Shown here in pieces: positions 56,687-64,000 of a stretch of 64,000 bases of DNA (positions are counted from its first letter, which is position 1; every line of letters starts with the position of its first letter). The notes under the pieces are model-generated. The model had not been told where the DNA came from and searched no databases. It saw only the letters and a list, made by a program, of their open reading frames with translations. A program made the position numbers and the translations under genes. Origin of the DNA: Streptococcus sinensis (lineage in GTDB: Bacteria > Bacillota > Bacilli > Lactobacillales > Streptococcaceae); contig NZ_JPEN01000074.1 in assembly GCF_000767835.1 (NCBI RefSeq), forward strand, positions 1 to 64,000, given 5' to 3'.

Positions 56687-57832
56687 TTATTCAGCTAGCA
56701 TGACTTCTTTAAGACTCAATCGTCTAATAGCTCGGAAATAATAAGCGACAAGAAATTCATAAACCATTACAAAAGCTAAAAAAGAAAGGAAGCAAAGCTG
56801 CATATCAAATGAGTAATCAGGCACGCCTTGAACATCTTTTACGATGACTTTAAGCAATAATTTCATGATTCCGTATTGATAAGCTGTTCCTAAGACAAAG
56901 CCTAGATAAGCCACTACTCGATATCTGGCTAGAATAACTTGATAACATTCCTTTTGACTGTAACCAAAGGCCTTCATCAGAGCTAGACTGGCTTTGTTTT
57001 CTTGAACAACCGTTCCTAAACAAAGCAGCAAAACTGAAAGTGACAACACAAGCCCTATGCCCATCATCATAGCTTGAATACTGCCATCAATAAACTCTTT
57101 CATTCCAAAGGAAAGCTGCATCATAGCTGCAAAGGAAAAAGCTGCAAAAATGACAAAAAAAATCAGAAGTTTCCGTTGATAAAAATGAACTGCACTCAGC
57201 TCTTTCAAAAATGGTCGGTCAGATTTTACCTTGTGACGCTTATGCTTGACCCGCGTAAATTCTAGTCTCCTCAGCAAATAGAGACTCGGTTGCTTTAGTT
57301 TAATAGCAGCGTAGCCAATCCCTAATAGAGCAAAAATAAGGGTCGGCAAGACAACTAAAGCCCCCAGCAATTCCCAATGAAAATGAATGTTAATAAGAGG
57401 CAGCAGAGATTTTTGATTTCGCAAATCATAAAAATCCTGCATAAAGAAGAATGAAGCTCCGAAACCAAGGAACGTTCCTAGAAAAACCGAAAAGCTAAAG
57501 ACCCAGAAATGCTTGGCCAATTCGAAATTTTGGTAGCCTAAAGCTTTGAGAATTCCTAGCTCCTCTTTATGACTATCAATAAACTGCTTGATATAAAAGA
57601 ATAAAAGCAAAACTGCTAAGAAAGAGAGAACACCTCCACTCACCAAGGAAACAAATTTAGCAATGAGGACTTGAGCATCGTAGTAGGCCTTAGCAGGTTG
57701 AGATAACTTCTCAATATTGATTGCTTGAAGATCAATATAAAAATTAACAAATAAAGTAGAAACTAACACCGCACAAAAACTGATTATTGATACAACAAAC
57801 AGCTTGCGTAAATCCTTAATACCGATTACCAT
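56687..57832 (-). CDS. ABC transporter permease (FtsX/MacB type)
   Basis: 381 residues with eight hydrophobic segments in two groups of about four; each FtsX-like unit ends near an EELGILKALGYQ or NKASLALMKAFGYS motif, typical of MacB/FtsX domains. The large extracellular domain of MacB is missing. It is three bases after the ATPase gene, with which it forms an efflux or mechanotransmission pump. Substrate unknown. Confidence 0.85.
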   Translation of the reverse strand: MVIGIKDLRKLFVVSIISFCAVLVSTLFVNFYIDLQAINIEKLSQPAKAYYDAQVLIAKFVSLVSGGVLSFLAVLLLFFYIKQFIDSHKEELGILKALGYQNFELAKHFWVFSFSVFLGTFLGFGASFFFMQDFYDLRNQKSLLPLINIHFHWELLGALVVLPTLIFALLGIGYAAIKLKQPSLYLLRRLEFTRVKHKRHKVKSDRPFLKELSAVHFYQRKLLIFFVIFAAFSFAAMMQLSFGMKEFIDGSIQAMMMGIGLVLSLSVLLLCLGTVVQENKASLALMKAFGYSQKECYQVILARYRVVAYLGFVLGTAYQYGIMKLLLKVIVKDVQGVPDYSFDMQLCFLSFLAFVMVYEFLVAYYFRAIRRLSLKEVMLAE

Positions 57833-57835
57833 AGC

Positions 57836-58516
57836 CTACCATCCAATCTCTTCTACGTTTTTTGGCTCTTCATTAACCAAAATCTCTTGGATTTTTCCGC
57901 TGTTTATCTTGACAACTGTCTTAGCTAGCTGAGCGATATGCTCATTATGAGTAACCATTACAAGAGTAAATCCGAGATCTTCTTTCATTTGAGCAACGTA
58001 GGAAAGAATCTGACGACCAGTCGCTTCATCTAAAGCTCCTGTTGGTTCATCAAGAAAAAGCACTTTAGGCTTCTTCGCTAAGGCTCTGGCAATAGCCACG
58101 CGCTGCTGCTCTCCTCCTGATAATTCACTAGGATATTGGTGAAGTTTGTCCCTAAGCCCCATTGCTTCAAGAACTGGCAGGTAATCTTGATTATTTGCTA
58201 GGTGGGCTCCCATTTTAACATTCTGCTCTACTGTCAGCTCTTGCAATAGATAATATTGTTGGAAAATGAAGGCAACCTGTTCCTTACGAAACTTTGTCAG
58301 CTGGCTTTCGCTCAAAGAGGCAATATTTTCTCCATCATATAGAACCTCGCCCTGATCTGGCTTTTCTAAGCCTGAAAGAATATTGAGTAAGGTTGATTTA
58401 CCTGATCCAGAAGCTCCCAAAATAACCAAATAATCTTGGTCTGCAATCTGTAAATCAATACCTTTTAAAATTTCATTGGTGCCATAAGACTTTCTAACTC
58501 CCTTTAGTTCAATCAT
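57836..58516 (-). CDS. ABC transporter ATPase (MacB/LolD type)
   Basis: 226 residues: Walker [15 protein letters not shown], signature [15 protein letters not shown], Walker [13 protein letters not shown]-loop VTHNEHIA. Partner of the FtsX-type permease. It overlaps the TetR gene by eight bases, so regulator and pump are co-expressed. Confidence 0.93.
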   Translation of the reverse strand: MIELKGVRKSYGTNEILKGIDLQIADQDYLVILGASGSGKSTLLNILSGLEKPDQGEVLYDGENIASLSESQLTKFRKEQVAFIFQQYYLLQELTVEQNVKMGAHLANNQDYLPVLEAMGLRDKLHQYPSELSGGEQQRVAIARALAKKPKVLFLDEPTGALDEATGRQILSYVAQMKEDLGFTLVMVTHNEHIAQLAKTVVKINSGKIQEILVNEEPKNVEEIGW

Positions 58517-59090
58517 GATTTCCTCCCAATAATTCTTTTATAAAAGCTGTAAATACTTGTGTCAGCATAGGCAGCAGTTCTGCTGATGAAAATCGATAGA
58601 TTCCTGCAGCAGTCATACTGGCAATTCCGTGTGAGTAAATAAATAGATGTTGGTAGAGCTGCTCTGACAGCTGTCTTGAGAGTCCATATTCCTCTTGAAT
58701 AGACCGAATCATTTGTTCATAGCTGTAATCTTTGATTGGCAAAAAGTCAGCAAACTTATCGATGCGACGCTCAGGCTCATTCATAAAAATTAACTGAAAA
58801 AGCTGGGGCTCCTCAGCTGCAAATCGGATATAAGCAATCCCAACAGCACGAAAGGCTTTTTCTTCCTGTAATGCGATTTCAACTTGTTTGACAAAGGTCT
58901 TCTCAGCAGCAATGACGATCGCTTTGCTCAACTCTTCCATGTTATCAAAGAGACCAAAAATGACCTTAGGGGAAGACTTCAATCTGGCAGCAACAGCGCG
59001 TGCCGTGACAGCCGACCTTCCCTCTTCTCGAACAAGATCTAGACAAGCTTCAATGATTTCTTCTTTAGTGAATTTATTTTTTGGAGGCAT
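58509..59090 (-). CDS. TetR-family regulator of the ABC transporter
   Basis: 193 residues. N-terminal TetR helix-turn-helix (KEEIIEACLDLVREEGRSAVTARAVAA pattern, about 9-45) and a helical ligand domain. It probably represses its own operon (tetR-ATPase-permease) through the palindrome at 59108-59129. The inducing ligand is unknown. Confidence 0.88.
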   Translation of the reverse strand: MPPKNKFTKEEIIEACLDLVREEGRSAVTARAVAARLKSSPKVIFGLFDNMEELSKAIVIAAEKTFVKQVEIALQEEKAFRAVGIAYIRFAAEEPQLFQLIFMNEPERRIDKFADFLPIKDYSYEQMIRSIQEEYGLSRQLSEQLYQHLFIYSHGIASMTAAGIYRFSSAELLPMLTQVFTAFIKELLGGNHD

Positions 59091-59107
59091 TGATATCTCT
59101 TTCTAAT

Positions 59108-59129
59108 ACAAACGTTGCGCAACAGTTGT
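59108..59129. promoter_or_regulatory. Palindromic operator before the TetR gene
   Basis: 22 bp: outer ACAA/TTGT, inner perfect GTTGCGCAAC, two mismatched positions on each side. It lies just downstream of a weak promoter (TTGAAT, 16 bases, TATATA on the minus strand), the position expected for a TetR autorepressor. Confidence 0.6.
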
Positions 59130-59170
59130 TTCTTTATATAATTTAATCATAATTTGATTCAAAAAGCAAG

Positions 59171-59195
59171 AAAAAACCAGCTTTTCTAGCTGGTT
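59171..59195 (-). terminator. Terminator of galE / gal cluster
   Basis: Arms AACCAGC (59175-59181) and GCTGGTT (59189-59195), then six Ts on the minus strand, eight bases past the galE stop. Confidence 0.85.
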
Positions 59196-59202
59196 CGTCA
59201 GT

Positions 59203-60204
59203 TTATCCTCTGTCATCATAGCCATTGGGATGACTGGAATGCCATTTCCAAGCGGTCTCGATGATAGTTTCGATGTTGTCAAATTTCGGCTGCCAACCCA
59301 GAACATTTCTTGCTTTCTCAGAGGAAGCAATCAGCGTATCTGGATCCCCTGGGCGCCGCTCTGCTATTTCCAAAGGAATAGGATGGCCGGTCACCTTGCG
59401 GGCTGCTTCTACAATCTGCAGGTTGGAAAAACCAGTCGAAGAGCCAAGGTTAAAAGCATCTGATGGTTGACCAGTACGCAGGTACTCAACAGCCAGAATA
59501 TGGGCGTCAGCCAAGTCGAAAGGATGGACATAATCGCGGACATTAGTTCCGTCTGGAGTGTCATAGTCGTCGCCAAAGACGGCAATCTTCTCGCGTTTGC
59601 CCTGAGCTACCTGAAGCACAATGGGCAGGAGATGGGTTTCAGGACCGTGATCCTCGCCAATCGAGCCATCAGGCTTGGCACCAGCCACATTGAAATAACG
59701 CAGGGCTACAAACTTGATGCCATAGGCCTGGTCAGCCCAGCGCATAATGGTCTCCATCATGAGTTTGCTCTCACCATAAGGATTGATAGGCTTTTGCGGA
59801 GTCGTTTCCAGAATCGGAACTTCTTCAGGAATGCCATAAGTCGCCGCTGTCGAAGAAAAGACAATGTTTTTAACGCTGCATTCCTGCATGACTTCCAAGA
59901 GAGAAACCATGCCAGCTGTGTTATTGTCAAAATACTTGAGCGGATCCACCATAGACTCCGCCACCAGTGAAAAAGCAGCAAAGTGAATGACTGCATCGAT
60001 GGATGGATGTTTGGCAAAAACGCCACGCATAAAGTCCTTATCCGCCAAATCCCCCTCATAAAAGACTGCTTTCGGATGGACGGCTGCCCGATGACCAGTC
60101 ACCAAATTATCAACGACGACTACTTCTTCCTTGCCTGCCGCTACCAGACGGTCTACCATGTGCGAGCCGATATAACCAGCTCCGCCTAATACTAAAATTA
60201 CCAT
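59203..60204 (-). CDS. galE: UDP-glucose 4-epimerase
   Basis: 333 residues. NAD-binding [15 protein letters not shown] at the N-terminus, catalytic YGESK (Tyr of YxxxK) near residue 147, and the family [11 protein letters not shown] near the end. It interconverts UDP-galactose and UDP-glucose. It follows galT by 77 bases in the Leloir cluster. Confidence 0.96.
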   Translation of the reverse strand: MVILVLGGAGYIGSHMVDRLVAAGKEEVVVVDNLVTGHRAAVHPKAVFYEGDLADKDFMRGVFAKHPSIDAVIHFAAFSLVAESMVDPLKYFDNNTAGMVSLLEVMQECSVKNIVFSSTAATYGIPEEVPILETTPQKPINPYGESKLMMETIMRWADQAYGIKFVALRYFNVAGAKPDGSIGEDHGPETHLLPIVLQVAQGKREKIAVFGDDYDTPDGTNVRDYVHPFDLADAHILAVEYLRTGQPSDAFNLGSSTGFSNLQIVEAARKVTGHPIPLEIAERRPGDPDTLIASSEKARNVLGWQPKFDNIETIIETAWKWHSSHPNGYDDRG

Positions 60205-60281
60205 GTTTCTCCCTTTCTCATCTTGATTTATACTTTAACTATTTTATCAAAAATAAGGACGAATGAAAACTCTTGCTGCCA

Positions 60282-61766
60282 TTATTCTTCTTCCAAACCA
60301 ACAGATCGGACAAAGCGCATGAAAGCTTCTTGCCCCTCCTCCGTTCGCTTGTAAACTCCTGCATCTTCCAGTACTCGGCTGAAAATTTGTCCAACCGAGG
60401 CCTGAACCACTCCTTCCACCGTCTCAGCGTTAACATCTGGATTCTGGTCTTTGAGTTGATTGGCCCACTCCTGATGATAGGCAGCAACCTGACAGTCTTC
60501 TCCCAGCAAGAAAAGTTCCACCTGCTTGAGTTCTTCCTTGAGCCGAGGCGGAAGAATAGCCAGTCCCATCACCTCAATCAGACCGATATTTTCTTTCTTA
60601 ATATGCTGCACATCTGCATGAGGGTGATAAATGCCGTCTGGATGTTCTGGGGAAGTTTGATTGTCCCGCAAGACCAAGTCTAGCTCAAAACATCTATCTT
60701 TTCTGCGCGCAATCGGTGTGATGGTATGGTGCGGCTCACCCTCAGACTCTGCCAACACCTGCACACTTGGGTCAGAATAAACCCGCCAAACTTGCAAGAT
60801 TTTGTTAGCCAATTCAATCAACCGTTCCTTCTTCTCAGACCTCAGACGAATGACGGACATGGGCCACTTGACAATGCCTGCCTCTACCTCATCAAATCCG
60901 CTAAAAGTAAAGCTGCAATCCAGCTCTGCTATTTCCATAGGGAAGGTATGACGTCCGCCCTGATAGTGGTCGTGGGTCAAGATAGAGCCACCAACAATCG
61001 GCAAGTCGGCGTTTGAGCCAGCAAAATAGCCCGGAAAGGTCTCGACGATGTCCAGTAGGCGCTCAAAAGTCAGCCGGCTGATGGCCATAGGAAGGTGCTG
61101 GCTGTGCAGAAAGATGCAATGCTCATTAAAGTAGGCATAGGGCGAATACTGGAAGCCCCAATCCTGTCCAGTCAAGTCAAAGCGAATAATCCGATGGTTG
61201 GCTCTGGCTGGGTGATCCAAGCGGCCTTGGTAGCCTTCATTTTCCATGCAAAGCTGGCAGGCTGGATAATGGCTGTTCTTAGCCATTTTAGCTGCCGCAA
61301 TTTCCTTGGGATCCTTTTCTGGCTTAGAGAGATTTATGGTGATTTCCAAATCTCCATAGTCCGTCGAAGTCTTAAAAGCAATATTTTTAGAAATGGCCTT
61401 GACTTTGATGTAGTCATTCTTTTGACTAAGCTGGTAAAAATCAGCTACAGCCTGCTCGGGATTGGATGCATAAGTCGTCCAGAAGTCCCGATTGAGCTGG
61501 CTAGGGACTGGTGTGATGAAGTTCATGAGCACAGCTCCTAGTATATCCTGCTCAGCCAGGGTATCACCAATCTTCCCATTCTTAACAGCTACAGCTACCA
61601 AGTCATCCTTCAGGTCAATTAGCTGCACAGCCTCAGTCTCCTGCTCTGCCACTGTCTCTCCGACCAGAGCTATGACTCGATTTCGCAGATAAATGGTATC
61701 CATTTCCTCAAAAGTGCTATTGTCAATCACTGCTGATACAAATGCATCCAGTAACTTCTTGGACAT
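60282..61766 (-). CDS. galT: Galactose-1-phosphate uridylyltransferase, class II
   Basis: 494 residues, longer than the E. coli-type enzyme; the Firmicutes class II (GalT_2) has about this size. [18 protein letters not shown] replaces the classic HPH active site. It exchanges UMP between UDP-glucose and galactose-1-phosphate. It follows galK by 66 bases, with a hairpin between them. Confidence 0.94.
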   Translation of the reverse strand: MSKKLLDAFVSAVIDNSTFEEMDTIYLRNRVIALVGETVAEQETEAVQLIDLKDDLVAVAVKNGKIGDTLAEQDILGAVLMNFITPVPSQLNRDFWTTYASNPEQAVADFYQLSQKNDYIKVKAISKNIAFKTSTDYGDLEITINLSKPEKDPKEIAAAKMAKNSHYPACQLCMENEGYQGRLDHPARANHRIIRFDLTGQDWGFQYSPYAYFNEHCIFLHSQHLPMAISRLTFERLLDIVETFPGYFAGSNADLPIVGGSILTHDHYQGGRHTFPMEIAELDCSFTFSGFDEVEAGIVKWPMSVIRLRSEKKERLIELANKILQVWRVYSDPSVQVLAESEGEPHHTITPIARRKDRCFELDLVLRDNQTSPEHPDGIYHPHADVQHIKKENIGLIEVMGLAILPPRLKEELKQVELFLLGEDCQVAAYHQEWANQLKDQNPDVNAETVEGVVQASVGQIFSRVLEDAGVYKRTEEGQEAFMRFVRSVGLEEE

Positions 61767-61792
61767 AGATTTTCCTTTCTCTTGCTAGTAAA

Positions 61793-61814
61793 GGGCTGGC
61801 ATTACTGTCAGCCC
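61793..61814. other. Hairpin in the galK-galT gap
   Basis: Arms GGGCTG (61793-61798) and CAGCCC (61809-61814), followed by CTTTAC on the minus strand. It is a weak candidate for partial termination or mRNA stability. Confidence 0.35.
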
Positions 61815-61832
61815 ATGTTCCTTTTCTGTGAT

Positions 61833-63011
61833 TTAGTCTAGTACTCGGCTTCCGCCAGCTACTTCTGCGATGTAAAAGCTAGGGGCATAGCCGACAACTT
61901 CTTGATACTTGTGATCGACATTTTCTTTGAAAGCAGCAACCGCACCTTTTTGAACTAAAGCAATGGCGCAGCCACCAAAGCCAGCTCCAGTCATACGAGC
62001 CCCCAGAACACCTTCTTGCTCCCAGGCCGTATGAACCAAGGTGTCCAGCTCTAAACCAGTCACTTTATAGTCATGCTCCAATGATACATGGGAGGCATTC
62101 ATGAGACGGCCAAATTTTTCAAGATCGCCTGCTTGCAAAGCTGCCCGCGCTTGCAAAGTGCGTTGATTTTCCAAGACGGCATGGCGAGCCCGTTTGAGAC
62201 GATTTTCGTCCTCTATCAGATAGCTATACTCGTCAAAGGCCCACTCATCCAACTCACCCAAGGTTGCGATAGACAGCTTGCGGTTCAGTTCTTCAACAGC
62301 TTTTTCACACTCAGCACGGCGTTCATTGTACTTAGAATCCGCCAACTCACGTCGCTTATTGGTATTCATAATCACTACAACATTATCCTGGAGATCAAGC
62401 GGTACCAAATTATACTCAAGAGTATTTGTATCTAAGTAAATAGCCCGCTGGTCAGCACCCATTCCGATAGCGAACTGATCCATGATACCAGAATTAACCC
62501 CGATAAATTCATTCTCAGTTAATTTACCGATTTTCACTAGGTCCAAACGTTCCAAGTTCAAATCAAAAAGTTTCTCAGCAATGACACCCGTCAAAAGCTC
62601 TAGAGATGCAGAAGAAGACAAGCCCGATCCGTTGGGAATATTTCCATAAACATAGATATCCATTCCTCGGTCAATCTTATGACCCGCCTCCTGCAGAAAA
62701 TGCAGAACTCCTTTCGGATAGTTGGTCCAGTTATGCTCAGGTTCAAAGTGCAGGTTTTCCAGCGACACTTCAATAATCCCTTTTTCTTCAAAGTTCCCTG
62801 AGAAGAATCGTAAGAGTTGATCGTCCCGCTTGCGAGCCGCTCCATAAGTTCCTAGAGAAATTGCTGCAGGAAAGACATGGCCGCCATTGTAGTCAGTGTG
62901 TTCCCCAATCAGATTGATCCGACCGGGTGAAAAGAAAGTATGGTCTGCTTCTACTCCAAAAACCTTAGCAAAATCTGCTCGAACTTGCTCCGCTGAAAGT
63001 ACGTTTGACAT
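61833..63011 (-). CDS. galK: Galactokinase
   Basis: 392 residues. Signature [21 protein letters not shown], with catalytic Arg/Asp, at the N-terminus; P-loop-like [13 protein letters not shown] near residue 127; [16 protein letters not shown] near 335. It phosphorylates galactose to galactose-1-phosphate. First gene of galK-galT-galE, divergent from galR. Confidence 0.96.
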   Translation of the reverse strand: MSNVLSAEQVRADFAKVFGVEADHTFFSPGRINLIGEHTDYNGGHVFPAAISLGTYGAARKRDDQLLRFFSGNFEEKGIIEVSLENLHFEPEHNWTNYPKGVLHFLQEAGHKIDRGMDIYVYGNIPNGSGLSSSASLELLTGVIAEKLFDLNLERLDLVKIGKLTENEFIGVNSGIMDQFAIGMGADQRAIYLDTNTLEYNLVPLDLQDNVVVIMNTNKRRELADSKYNERRAECEKAVEELNRKLSIATLGELDEWAFDEYSYLIEDENRLKRARHAVLENQRTLQARAALQAGDLEKFGRLMNASHVSLEHDYKVTGLELDTLVHTAWEQEGVLGARMTGAGFGGCAIALVQKGAVAAFKENVDHKYQEVVGYAPSFYIAEVAGGSRVLD

Positions 63012-63044
63012 AAACTAAACTCCTTTAAAATTGATTTTCGATTT

Positions 63045-63058
63045 TGTAACCGTTTTCT
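63045..63058. promoter_or_regulatory. cre-like site at the galK promoter
   Basis: TGTAACCGTTTTCT keeps most cre positions (TG, A, CG, C) with one mismatch at the end. It lies at about the transcription start of galK. Confidence 0.5.
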
Positions 63059-63060
63059 TT

Positions 63061-63089
63061 ATTATACCTGTTTTTGAGTAAAACTTCAA
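63061..63089 (-). promoter_or_regulatory. Promoter of galK-galT-galE
   Basis: Minus strand: -35 TTGAAG (63084-63089), 17-base spacer, -10 TATAAT (63061-63066). Confidence 0.8.
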
Positions 63090-63092
63090 TAA

Positions 63093-63103
63093 ATTTAGTA
63101 AAT
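63093..63103. promoter_or_regulatory. Candidate GalR box 1
   Basis: ATTTAGTAAAT, symmetric around its middle base, four bases upstream of the galK -35. Confidence 0.55.
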
Positions 63104-63130
63104 TTTTACTTAATAAATCAATTAGCTAAT

Positions 63131-63141
63131 ATTTACTAAAT
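63131..63141. promoter_or_regulatory. Candidate GalR box 2
   Basis: ATTTACTAAAT, the reverse complement of box 1, 38 bases from it and next to the galR -35. The pair suggests joint control of both divergent promoters. Confidence 0.55.
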
Positions 63142-63147
63142 TCCTCT

Positions 63148-63176
63148 TTGTTATTTACTTGTTTTTGAGGTATAAT
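63148..63176 (+). promoter_or_regulatory. Promoter of galR
   Basis: -35 TTGTTA (63148-63153), 17-base spacer, -10 TATAAT (63171-63176). Confidence 0.8.
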
Positions 63177-63196
63177 AGCCCATATAAGACAAATAG

Positions 63197-64000
<804 letters not shown>

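Overview
The window looks like the chromosome of an oral streptococcus of the sanguinis group (S. sanguinis, S. cristatus, S. gordonii and relatives). The evidence is moderate-to-low GC, streptococcal gene orders (fruR-fruK-fruA; cca-dapB-degV; hemW-thioesterase-HAD; pdp-deoC-cdd with a BMP-type nucleoside ABC transporter; galR/galK-galT-galE), sortase-anchored LPXTG proteins and CcpA-type cre sites. The species is inferred from family resemblance only. I saw no rRNA, tRNA or CRISPR.

Layout. 1-7738 (minus) is one uninterrupted reading frame for a giant surface enzyme that joins a sialidase (GH33) to an endo-alpha-N-acetylgalactosaminidase (GH101); its C-terminus lies outside the window. 7739-8447 is a long gap with the promoter, a cre site, a perfect inverted repeat and fragments of coding sequence. 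8448-15423 holds a TDT transporter, a double-GNAT acetyltransferase, an ABC-F ATPase, CCA-adding enzyme, DapB, a DegV protein and a DUF1149 protein. 15563-19172 is the fructose operon. 19323-23586 holds a CPBP protease, a DUF1461-type membrane protein, a HAD phosphatase, an acyl-ACP thioesterase and HemW. 23704-24666 is an accessory phosphotransferase. 24732-28033 is proline synthesis (proB-proA-proC). 28149-30401 holds a pseudouridine synthase, LspA and a LysR regulator. 31056-38823 is nucleoside uptake and salvage. 38917-42723 is a plus-strand block (coaA, rpsT, a small kinase, DUF1836, hemolysin III) with yaaA on the other strand.

42911-45216 is the most unusual part. A small LPXTG surface-protein gene is followed, on its upstream side, by two 26-bp dyad sites in opposite orientation, an 89-bp segment containing a one-directional transcription terminator, an outside promoter pointing through the segment at the surface gene, and a Hin/Pin-type serine recombinase gene. 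A truncated second copy of the recombinase follows. This reads as a phase-variation switch that works by flipping a terminator. As drawn here the switch should be OFF.

45345-54188 has an ABC exporter, a RocB-like M20 peptidase, a wall-anchored X-prolyl dipeptidyl peptidase with a cre site inside its promoter, and an intracellular alpha-amylase under a perfect MalR/LacI-type operator. 54276-55547 is a lone AT-rich P-loop ATPase of unknown role. 55563-59090 has an M42 aminopeptidase and a TetR-controlled ABC transporter. 59203-64000 is the Leloir galactose cluster with divergent galR, which runs off the right edge.

How the genes fit together. The surface sialidase/O-glycanase could release sialic acid and the core-1 disaccharide (galactose-GalNAc) from mucins, and the galactose cluster could use the galactose. 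The wall-anchored PepX would release Xaa-Pro dipeptides from host proteins. Catabolite repression sites (cre) at the sialidase, PepX and galactose promoters tie these host-foraging genes to sugar status.
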